Source: an uncultured Atopobiaceae bacterium (GTDB taxonomy: Bacteria > Actinomycetota > Coriobacteriia > Coriobacteriales > Atopobiaceae). Taken from it: a DNA stretch of 13,856 nucleotides. The stretch is taken from positions 1 to 13,856 of the forward strand of contig CAMYZR010000013.1 in NCBI GenBank assembly GCA_947303905.1, in the 5' to 3' direction. Shown in pieces: positions 5,973 through 13,500 of this stretch. Position 1 is the stretch's first letter, and the number at the start of each line of letters is the position of its first letter. The notes under the pieces are model-generated. The model saw only the letters and a program-made list of their open reading frames with translations, made no database searches and had not been told where the DNA came from. The translations under genes were made by a program, and so were the position numbers.

Positions 5973-6848
5973 CTAGTTGGCTGCCGGTTGCTGGTCGATG
6001 ACACGGGCCATGAGCTCGTCCATGGCATCCTTGTCATCCCAGCCGAGTGCATCCATCGCCTCTTGGAGGCTGTCGCGCAGCTCGGTGTCGTCCTTGCGCG
6101 TGGCGATGCAGACGTTGACCATCTCTTCATCGCCACTGAAGGTGTCTCCTTCCGACAACGTGATGATTGCAAGGTCATCGTTGGTGAGCAACGCAGACTG
6201 GGCCGTGGGCACGTCGACGATGCAGACGTCCGCCACGCCGTTGGACACGGCCATGAAGCACTCGGACGTGGTCTCATAGTTGCTGCCCGTGTCTGCACCT
6301 TCGACCTGCTCGAGCAGGGGAATCCAGCCGGTACCCAGCTGCGTGGTCACCTTGCACCCGGTGCCAGCAAGGTCGGACAGCCCCTTGACGGAGGCGTACG
6401 CCCCGTCCTTCTTGACCACGATGCAGTTGTCGCGATAGTAGTAAGGGTCGGTGAAGGCGTAGGCCATCTCACGCTCGGCGGTACGTCCCATACCCGCGAT
6501 GATGCAGTCATAGTCACCCGAGTCCATGGAGATGCCGATGGAGGACCACTCCACCTTGTGAATCTCCAGCCCCATGCCCAGCTCGTCAGCCAGCATCTGG
6601 GCAACAGCCACGTCGTAGCCATAGGCATAATAATCGCTGCCATAGATGGGAACAGCCTTGCTGCCATCGGGCGTGGTCGGCTCGTCCTGCGTCCAGTTGA
6701 ACGGTGCATAGGCGCACTCCATGCCCACACGCAGGGCGGGCGTCTCCTCGGTCGTTGTCTCTGTGTCGGTCTGGCCGCCACAGCCGCACATCAGGGACAC
6801 CAGGGCGGGGCAAGCCAGCCCAAGCTTGAGAAACGATCTGCGATTCAT
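5973..6848 (-). CDS. Amino acid ABC transporter substrate-binding lipoprotein (family 3), Tat-type signal
   Basis: This is the extracytoplasmic receptor of the importer: 291 residues from the ATG at 6846-6848, chosen because AAGGAG lies six bases upstream and the signal peptide then begins at residue 1. An earlier in-frame ATG at 6899 would bury the signal. The N-terminus MNRRSFLKLG carries a twin-arginine motif (RRxFLK), followed by a hydrophobic stretch and a lipobox-like MCGC, making Cys23 the likely lipidated residue. A Thr/Glu-rich linker (28-36) precedes the domain. The family-3 bilobed domain shows YGYDVAVAQMLADELG (76-91), AGMGRTAEREMAYAFTDPYY (118-137) and VADVCIVDVPTAQSAL. Arg126 and Asp212 are at the positions that normally bind the ligand's alpha-carboxylate and alpha-amino groups. 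The mature part has seven further cysteines, unusual for this family. Ligand unknown; a polar amino acid is most likely. Confidence 0.92.
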   Translation of the reverse strand: MNRRSFLKLGLACPALVSLMCGCGGQTDTETTTEETPALRVGMECAYAPFNWTQDEPTTPDGSKAVPIYGSDYYAYGYDVAVAQMLADELGMGLEIHKVEWSSIGISMDSGDYDCIIAGMGRTAEREMAYAFTDPYYYRDNCIVVKKDGAYASVKGLSDLAGTGCKVTTQLGTGWIPLLEQVEGADTGSNYETTSECFMAVSNGVADVCIVDVPTAQSALLTNDDLAIITLSEGDTFSGDEEMVNVCIATRKDDTELRDSLQEAMDALGWDDKDAMDELMARVIDQQPAAN

Positions 6849-7050
6849 GTCCTTCTCCTTGTCTTCTCGCTTCCAAAGGACGAAGGACATGTTCACCAAA
6901 GGGAGTTGCTTGGCCGTAAGCCGTTTGTTGCGGAGAGGGCTTGGTATGGTTAAGCGTTGTCTTCCAATCGCTTTCGTTAGCGCTCGAATGTGTTGACGGT
7001 AGGTTTCGAGGAGTTTTCGCCTAACATCGCCGCAGGTAGAAGCTTTGAAG
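6849..7050 (-). other. Intergenic region upstream of the transporter operon
   Basis: About 200 bases lie between the binding-protein start and the terminator of the dapL operon. The promoter of the transporter operon should be here. AAGGAG at 6855-6860 is the ribosome binding site. Read on the minus strand, TTGGAA followed 15 bases later by TACCAA is the only promoter-like pair I noticed, and it is too weak to call. A direct repeat of CGAAA (about 7007-7021, minus strand) flanked by TAGG/CCTA is a possible regulator site at low confidence. I see no T-box, lysine riboswitch or other known RNA switch and no convincing small gene. Confidence 0.4.
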
Positions 7051-7089
7051 AGAAAAGACTGCCCCAGGCAAGCGAGTCGCCTGGGGCAG
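7051..7089 (-). terminator. Intrinsic terminator of the gltB-gltD-dapF-dapL operon
   Basis: A perfect 11-bp inverted repeat, CTGCCCCAGGC (7059-7069) and GCCTGGGGCAG (7079-7089), has a 9-base loop. On the minus strand it is followed at once by TCTTTTCT (7051-7058). It lies 22 bases past the dapL stop codon. Stem, loop and T-rich tail are all present in the right order for a rho-independent terminator of the leftward operon. Confidence 0.92.
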
Positions 7090-7111
7090 GATTGCTGGGC
7101 ATTCTTGGCCG

Positions 7112-8296
7112 TCAGCCCAAAAGCGCGAGGAGCCTGCGCGCGGCTTCCTGGGTGTCCGCACGGTTGCCAAAGGTCGAGAAGCGCAGGTAGCCCTCGCCAC
7201 AGGTGCCAAAGCCGGCGCCGGGGGTACCCACAATCTGAGCCTCGTTCAACAGCAGGTCAAAGAACTCCCAGCTCCCCATGCCGCCCGGACACTGCACCCA
7301 GAGATAGGGGGCGTTGCGTCCACCGCAGTACCATGTGCCCGTCTGATCGAGGGCTCGCATGAGCACACGCGCGTTCTCTTTGTAGTACGCGAGGTTCCCC
7401 TGCACCTGCCGCTGTCCCTCGGGCGTGAAGACCGCCTCTGCGCCGCGCTGGATGACGTACGAGACCCCGTTGGTCTTGGTGGTGCGATTGCGCACCCACA
7501 TGTCGTTGAGGCTCATACCTGCGCACATGAGGTCGCGGGGGATGACGGTGTAGCCCAGGCGCGTGCCCGTGAAGCCAGCCGTCTTGGAGAGCGAGCAGAT
7601 CTCGATGGCGCAGGTCCTGGCACCCGGCAGCTCCATGATGCTGTGGGGGAGCGCGGGATCCTCGATGAAGGCCTCGTAGGCCGCATCGAAGAGAATCACC
7701 GACCCGTGGTCGTTGGCGAAGTCCACCCACCGCTGGAGCTGGTCTCGGCTGAAGACCGCACCGGTCGGGTTGTTGGGTGAGCAGAGGTAGATGAGGTCCG
7801 CCCGCACCTCGTCTGAGGGTTCGGGCAGGAAGCCGTCCGCACGGCTCGAGGGAAGGTGCACGATGCGCCTCCCCGCAATGACGTTGGCGTCCACGTAGGC
7901 GGGGTAAGCCGGCTCGCTTACCAGAGCCGAGCTGGATGCATCGAAGAGGTCAAGGATGTCGCCCAGCTCGTCGCTTGCCCCGCTCGACACGAACACCTCG
8001 TCTTCGGCAAGGCTCACACCACGACTGCAGTAGTGCTCGGCGATTGCCGAGCGCAAGAAGGGGGCACCGCATTCGGGAAGGTAGCCCTGGAAGCGCTCCT
8101 TGCTTGCCTGGTCGTCGACCGCACGGTGTAGCGCCTCGATGACCGCATCGCAGAGGGGCAGCGTCACGTCGCCGATGCCCATGCGCAGGAGGTGCGCTCC
8201 CGGATGCTCGGCCTGGTATGCCTCGACGCGCTCCGCGATGTGCGTGAAGAGGTAGGAGTCCTTGAGCTCGGCATAGTGCCGGTTGGGCGTGATCAC
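7112..8296 (-). CDS. dapL: LL-diaminopimelate aminotransferase
   Basis: DapL converts tetrahydrodipicolinate directly to LL-diaminopimelate with glutamate as amino donor, bypassing the succinyl or acetyl branch. The 394-residue length is close to the usual ~400. Family marks are the N-terminal NRHYAELKDSYLFTHIAERV, GIGDVTLPL (40-48), SPNNPTGAVF (173-182), Asp204 and Tyr207 of the PLP site, and the Schiff-base Lys238 in SLSKTAGFTGTRLGYTVIP, a strong DapL signature. The segment FQGYLPECG (69-77) differs from the usual GYGPEQG, and LGDILDLF (111-118) from SGNIQDIF, so this is a somewhat diverged member. The start is GTG at 8294-8296, overlapping the dapF stop by four bases (GTGA), which implies translational coupling. 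Adjacency to dapF strengthens the call over a generic class-I aminotransferase. The operon's terminator follows the stop. Confidence 0.88.
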   Translation of the reverse strand: MITPNRHYAELKDSYLFTHIAERVEAYQAEHPGAHLLRMGIGDVTLPLCDAVIEALHRAVDDQASKERFQGYLPECGAPFLRSAIAEHYCSRGVSLAEDEVFVSSGASDELGDILDLFDASSSALVSEPAYPAYVDANVIAGRRIVHLPSSRADGFLPEPSDEVRADLIYLCSPNNPTGAVFSRDQLQRWVDFANDHGSVILFDAAYEAFIEDPALPHSIMELPGARTCAIEICSLSKTAGFTGTRLGYTVIPRDLMCAGMSLNDMWVRNRTTKTNGVSYVIQRGAEAVFTPEGQRQVQGNLAYYKENARVLMRALDQTGTWYCGGRNAPYLWVQCPGGMGSWEFFDLLLNEAQIVGTPGAGFGTCGEGYLRFSTFGNRADTQEAARRLLALLG

Positions 8297-9084
8297 AGCT
8301 GTACCTCTCCCTCGTAGACCGTCTCGGCGGGGCCGGTCATGGTGACCGAAAAGCCCTCGTCAACCGTTATGCATAGGTCTCCGCCGTCGAGATGCACCGT
8401 GATGGCTTCGCCAAACGGACAGAGGCCTTTGCTCACCGCAGCAGCAACGGAGGCGCAGGCGCCCGTACCACAGGCCATCGTGATGCCACTACCCCGCTCC
8501 CACACGCGCATGCGCAGCTCGTGGTCGGAGAGGACTTGTACGAACTCGACGTTCACACCTCCCGGAAAGAGCGGGTGGTGCTCGATGAGAGAGCCCAGCT
8601 CCGTCACGGGAGCCGTCTTCGCATCGTCGACGAACAGAACTGCGTGGGGGTTGCCCACCGAGACAGGCGTGCAGGCAACATCCAATAGGACCGTACGGAC
8701 GATGAGGTCATCCTCTACCTCAGCCGCTCCCATGTCGACCGTTGCGGCAGAGACGACCCCGTCAGCCACCTGCAACTTCAGCTCCTTCACCCCCGAGAGG
8801 GTCTCTATGAATAGCGTCGTCTTGTTCGTGAGGCCACGGTCGTAGACGTACTTTCCCACACAACGAATGCCGTTGCCGCACATCATCGCCTCGCTGCCGT
8901 CAGCATTGAAGATGCGCATCATGAAGTCTGCGACCTCGGAAGGACAGATGTAAACCATGCCATCTGACCCCGCGCCAAAGTGCCGGTCGGAGAGTCGCCG
9001 CGAGAGTTCGTTAATGTCAGGTGGCACCATTCCGTACACGTAGAGGTAGTCATTTCCGAGACCGTGCATCTTGGTGAAGTGCAT
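8293..9084 (-). CDS. dapF: Diaminopimelate epimerase
   Basis: DapF is a PLP-independent racemase that interconverts LL- and meso-diaminopimelate, giving the precursor of lysine and of peptidoglycan cross-links. From the ATG at 9082-9084 it has 263 residues, normal length. The two catalytic cysteines are Cys69 in MMCGNGIRC and Cys205 in MACGTGACAS, in the two mirrored halves of the fold. FTKMHGLGNDY at the N-terminus, RHFGAGSDG and VGNPHAV are further family motifs. An in-frame ATG 15 bases upstream is rejected because the ribosome binding site lies between the two. The 3' end overlaps dapL by four bases and gltD ends 41 bases upstream, so the gene is internal to a gltB-gltD-dapF-dapL operon. 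Confidence 0.97.
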   Translation of the reverse strand: MHFTKMHGLGNDYLYVYGMVPPDINELSRRLSDRHFGAGSDGMVYICPSEVADFMMRIFNADGSEAMMCGNGIRCVGKYVYDRGLTNKTTLFIETLSGVKELKLQVADGVVSAATVDMGAAEVEDDLIVRTVLLDVACTPVSVGNPHAVLFVDDAKTAPVTELGSLIEHHPLFPGGVNVEFVQVLSDHELRMRVWERGSGITMACGTGACASVAAAVSKGLCPFGEAITVHLDGGDLCITVDEGFSVTMTGPAETVYEGEVQL

Positions 9085-9090
9085 AGGCTC

Positions 9091-9097
9091 TCCTCCC
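9091..9097 (-). promoter_or_regulatory. dapF ribosome binding site
   Basis: GGGAGGA on the minus strand lies six bases before the ATG at 9082-9084 and overlaps the alternative ATG at 9097-9099. The second ATG is therefore the likely start, which also puts the conserved FTKMHGLGND close to the N-terminus. Confidence 0.75.
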
Positions 9098-9125
9098 ATA
9101 GGGACATCGAGGGTAACGGCCTCTC

Positions 9126-10553
9126 CTAGCAGCCGAGCGCGGCGGCGACCTCTGCGGCGCAGGCAAGGCCATCGGCGATGCTATTCACCACCAGTGAGGA
9201 TCCGCTGCGGCAGTCGCCCGCCAGCCAGACGCGGCCGCCGGCCCAATGCGCTGCACCACGCGTGGGCAGCTCTATGCCCAGTGCCTCAAAGATCGCAGCT
9301 TCGGGGCCGACAAAGCCCATGGCAATGAGTATCAGCTGGGCGGGCAGCGTCCTCTCGCTTCCCTCGATGCGCTCCGGTCTTCCGTTCGACCAGTCGAGCG
9401 AGGCAACACGCAGTCCCGTGACCGCTCCGTCGGCCACGAGAACCTCCAGCGTGTCGACGCCCCACTCACGGGGATCTCGTCCAAAGGCGGCCGCTGCCTC
9501 GAGCTGGCCGTAGTCGTCCTTGCGTATCGCAGGCCACTCGGGCCAAAGATTGTTGTCGCGGCGCTTACGCGGCGGCTCGGGCAGAAACTCCAGCTGCCTC
9601 ACGCTGCACGCCCCCTGGCGCAGGGCAGTGGCAACGCAGTCGGTACCGGTGTCACCACCGCCGATTACGACCACATCAAGCCCTGTGGCGCTCACCGCAG
9701 GCTCCCCACCGTCAAGCAGGGCATTGGTGGCACTAGTCAAATAGTCAACTGCAAGTACGACGCCCTCGGCATCCGCCCCGGGCACGGAAAGACGACGGGC
9801 TTGCCGAGCGCCGACGGCCACAACCACGGCATCGCTCTCGTCCAGCAGCTGCGCCGCCACCGTGGTATCGGACGCATCGCAACCGCAGCGCAGTTCGATA
9901 CCACAGGAGCGCATGAGCTCAACACGGCGCTCAATCACGTCCTTGGGCAGCTTCATGTTGGGGATGCCGTACATGAGCAGGCCACCGGGGCGACCCGCCC
10001 GCTCCACCACGCTCACCCGCATGCCGCGGCGGGCCAGCTCCCACGCACAAGAGAGGCCCGCCGGGCCCGATCCCACCACGGTCACCCTCGGTGCGTCATC
10101 GCCCGCAGGCTCCATTGCCAGTGGCCCCTCCCCGCGGTTCCAAACGTAGTCCGAGATGGCACGCTCGTTGTCGCGGATGGTCGTGGGGCCGTCATGCAGG
10201 CCCAGGTTGCAGGCTGCCTCGCAGAGGGCGGGACACACCCTGCCCGTGAACTCGGGGAAGGGGTTGGTGAGTGCCAGACGTTCCGCCGCCTCGTCCCAGA
10301 GACCCCGGTACACGAGGTCATTCCACTCGGGGATGAGGTTGTGCAGCGGGCAGCCCGAAGGACGCGCGTCACCAAAGCTCATGCCCGCCTGACAGAAGGC
10401 GACCCCGCAGTACATGCAGCGGCTGGCCTGAAGGCGCTGCTCTTGGGAGGCGAGCGGGAGGGCGAGCTCGCCAAAGTCCGCAATCGACTCGTGTGTGTCG
10501 CGCATGGCGTGCTCACGCCGGTCCACCTCAAGATATGCTCCTGGCTTTCCCAT
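9126..10553 (-). CDS. gltD: Glutamate synthase (NADPH) small subunit
   Basis: GltD supplies electrons from NAD(P)H through FAD and Fe-S clusters to the large subunit, which makes two glutamates from glutamine and 2-oxoglutarate. The 475-residue length is typical. The N-terminal cysteine region for two 4Fe-4S clusters shows Cys46, 49, 54 and 68 (CMYCGVAFCQAG, SGCPLHNLIPEWNDLVYRG) and Cys107, 111 and 115 (RVCPALCEAACNLG). The FAD-binding GxGxxG is VVGSGPAGLSCAWEL (159-173), the NADPH-binding one is VVVIGGGDTGTDC (294-306), and the C-terminal FAD contact is VWLAGDCRSGSSLVVNSIADG. The start is the ATG at 10551-10553, three bases after the gltB stop, with AAGGAGG inside the end of gltB, so translation is coupled. 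Related GltD-like proteins include NfnB and the dihydropyrimidine dehydrogenase subunit, but adjacency to gltB settles the identity. Confidence 0.95.
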   Translation of the reverse strand: MGKPGAYLEVDRREHAMRDTHESIADFGELALPLASQEQRLQASRCMYCGVAFCQAGMSFGDARPSGCPLHNLIPEWNDLVYRGLWDEAAERLALTNPFPEFTGRVCPALCEAACNLGLHDGPTTIRDNERAISDYVWNRGEGPLAMEPAGDDAPRVTVVGSGPAGLSCAWELARRGMRVSVVERAGRPGGLLMYGIPNMKLPKDVIERRVELMRSCGIELRCGCDASDTTVAAQLLDESDAVVVAVGARQARRLSVPGADAEGVVLAVDYLTSATNALLDGGEPAVSATGLDVVVIGGGDTGTDCVATALRQGACSVRQLEFLPEPPRKRRDNNLWPEWPAIRKDDYGQLEAAAAFGRDPREWGVDTLEVLVADGAVTGLRVASLDWSNGRPERIEGSERTLPAQLILIAMGFVGPEAAIFEALGIELPTRGAAHWAGGRVWLAGDCRSGSSLVVNSIADGLACAAEVAAALGC

Positions 10554-10556
10554 GGC

Positions 10557-13500
10557 CTAGGCCTCCTTCCTCAGCGCCTCGAAGGCGAGCTCGATGGCCT
10601 CCTCGCGGCTCACGCCGCTCGCTTGCTCCTTGTCCGCACGCTCCATGACCAGGCGATACTCGTGGGGCACCACCTTCACGAAGTGCCTCCGGGCCTCGGC
10701 GAACTGGTAGAGCAGCTTGATCCCCCGCGGGCTTGCCGTGCGCTCCACGTGCTCCTCGATGAGGGTACGCACCTGCTCGAGCTCCGTTTCGGTGGGGCTC
10801 AGCAGCTCGACCATGTCCTTGTTGCAGCGGCCGTCGAGCGTGCGGAGCTCGTCATACACGTAGGCGATGCCACCGCTCATGCCCGCCGCGAAGTTTGCCC
10901 CCACCTCACCGAGGATCACGGCGATGCCGCCGGTCATGTACTCGCAGCCGTGGTTGCCCACGCCCTCCACCACCAGGGTTGCCCCCGAGTTGCGCACGCC
11001 GAAGCGCTGGCCAGCGAGGCCGTTGACGAATCCCTTGCCACCCGTGGCCCCATAGAAGGCCACGTTGCCGATGCTCACGTTCTCGTCGAACTTGTAGGTG
11101 GCTGCCGCGTGAGGCCGCACCGACACGATGCCGCCGGAGAGGCCCTTGCCCACGTAGTCGTTGGCATCGCCCTCGATGTTGAGCGTGATGCCTCGGGGGA
11201 GGAAGGCTCCGAAGCTCTGGCCACCCGAGCCCACGCAGTCGATGGTAATGGCCCCTTCGGGCAGGCCCTCCGGGTGCGCCTTGGTCACCGTCGAGCCGAG
11301 CATGGTGCCCACGCAGCGGTTGACGTTGTCGATGTCGGCGTGGAAGTGCACTGGCACCATGTGCTCGCGGGCGCTCGCCGTGTGCGGTACGAAGAGCGTG
11401 GCGTCGAGCGTCTGCTCCAGATGCAGGTCGGCGGCCATCTCGGGAAGGTAGCGCACCCCGTCCGCCCCGGGGATGGCCTCGGCCAGCTGGGGCGTCGCCC
11501 GGTACAGCAGGGCGGAGAGGTCGCAGCTATTGGCCTTGTCATGTCCTTCGATGATGCGCTGGCGCAGGCATTCGGGATGACCCACCATCTCGTCCACGGT
11601 GCGGAAGCCGAGGGCGGCCATCTGCTCGCGCAGGCTCTCGGCGACGAAGGTCATGAAGTTGACCACATGCTCGGGCTTGCCCGCAAAACGGCATCTCAGG
11701 CGCTCGTCCTGCGTGCAGATGCCCACCGGACAGGTGTCCTGGTGGCAGTCGCGCTGCATGAGGCAGCCAAGTGCAACGAGCGGCATGGTGGCAAAGCCGA
11801 ACTCCTCGGCCCCCAGCAGGGCCGACACGGCCACATCGCGGCCGTCCATGAGCTTGCCGTCGGCCTCGAGGACCACCCGCGAGCGCAGGCCGTTGGCCAA
11901 AAGCGTCTGCTGTGCCTCGGCCAGGCCCAGCTCCAGCGGGAGGCCGGCGTGGTATATGGAGTCGCGCGGGGCCGCGCCGGTGCCGCCGTTCGAGCCCGAG
12001 ACCAGGATCTTTGCGGCCCCGCCCTTGGCCACGCCGGTAGCGATGGTGCCCACACCCGCCTCGCTCACGAGCTTCACGCTGATGCGGGCCTGCGGGTTGG
12101 CGCACTTGAGGTCGAAGATCAGCTCTGCCAGGTCCTCGATGGAGTAGATGTCATGGTGCGGTGGCGGCGAGATGAGCCCCACACCGGGGGTCGAGTGCCG
12201 GATGCGGGCCACCCACGGCCACACCTTGCGCCCGGGCAGGTGCCCGCCCTCTCCCGGCTTGGCACCCTGCGCCATCTTGATCTGGATTTCGATGGCGCTC
12301 GAGAGGTAGCGGCTCGTCACGCCGAAGCGTCCCGATGCCACCTGCTTGATGGCCGAATTCATGAGGTCGCCGCTGGGCAGGGGCGTCTCGCGGGCCGGGT
12401 CCTCGCCACCCTCGCCGGTGTTGGAGCGGCCGCCCAGACGGTTCATGGCGATGGCCAGGCACTCGTGTGCTTCCTGTGAGATGGAGCCAAAGCTCATGGC
12501 GCCGGTGTTGAAACGTCGCACGATGGACGAGACGGGCTCCACCTCGTCGAGTGGCACTGGTCCCGAGGGCAGGGGCACCAGCTCGAGGAGGTCGCGCAAT
12601 GAGACGGCCCTATCGGGACGGTGGACCTCCTCGCCAAAGCTGCGGAAGAGCTTGTAGTCTCCCTCTCGGCAGGCGCGTTGCAGCAGGTAGATGGCCTGCG
12701 GAGTGATGAGGTGCTCCTCACCGGCCGGACGCCACTTGGTGATGCCCGAGCTCGTCAGCTGCGTCGGGGCCGCGCTTGCTGCAAGGGCGCGCGCCTCGTG
12801 GTAGCGCTGGTCCGCCTCTTTCTGGGCACCTGCCAGGTCGAGGCCACCGATGCGACTTGCCGTACCGGCAAAGCAGCGCTCGACGAGGCTCTCGGCTAGA
12901 CCGACGATCTCGAAGATCTGCGCGGAATGGTAGCCCTGCATGGTGGAGATGCCCATCTTGCTCATGATGGAGACGATGCCGGCCGTGACGGCCCGGTCGT
13001 AGTTCCCTCGGGCCTCTTGGGCGGAGAGCTCGAGCATGCCCCGCGCGACAAGGTCGTCGATGCATTCGTGGGCCAGGTAGGGATGGATGCCACTTGCGGA
13101 GTAACCCACCAGTGTTGCATAGTCATGCGGCGAGACGGCGTCGCCGGTCTCCACGATGAGATCGGTCTTCATGCGGATGCCGGTGCGGATGAGGTGGTTG
13201 TGGATGCTTCCCAACGACAGGAGTGACGGGATGGGCACCTGGCCCTCACCAGCGCGGTCCGAGATGATGACGATGTTGGCGCCGTCCCGCACGGCAGCCT
13301 CGACGGAGCAGTCAAGCTCGCGAAGCGCATGCTCCAGCGCATCGGGGCCGCTGTCGGCGGGATAGGTCGCCGAGAAGCTTGCCACACGGAAGCCCACGCG
13401 CGCGATGCCCCTGATGCGCGCGAAGTCCTCCTCGGACAGGATGGGGCCCGAGAGGCGCAGGAGGCGGCAGCTGTCGCGGCTGTCTTCCAACAGGTTGCCG

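Noticed and set aside
6849..6899. A 17-residue N-terminal extension of the binding protein from the ATG at 6899
   Set aside because: The extension is charged and precedes the RRSFLK signal; the ATG at 6848 has AAGGAG at ideal spacing.
5931..6953. A 340-codon plus-strand frame opposite the binding-protein gene
   Set aside because: It is antisense to a well-supported lipoprotein gene, has no motifs, and crosses that gene's start region.
6900..7050. T-box, lysine riboswitch or amino-acid-responsive leader before the transporter operon
   Set aside because: I found no T-box core motif (UGGAACCGCG-like), no terminator/antiterminator pair and no known riboswitch core in this stretch.
7059..7089. 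The perfect inverted repeat considered as a regulator operator
   Set aside because: The T-rich tail directly after it on the minus strand and its place just past the dapL stop make a terminator the better explanation.
9246..12479. A 1,077-codon open frame on the plus strand, antisense to gltB and gltD
   Set aside because: It runs opposite two clearly conserved genes, has no family motifs, no ribosome binding site and a His/Arg/Ala-rich composition typical of an antisense frame in GC-rich coding DNA.
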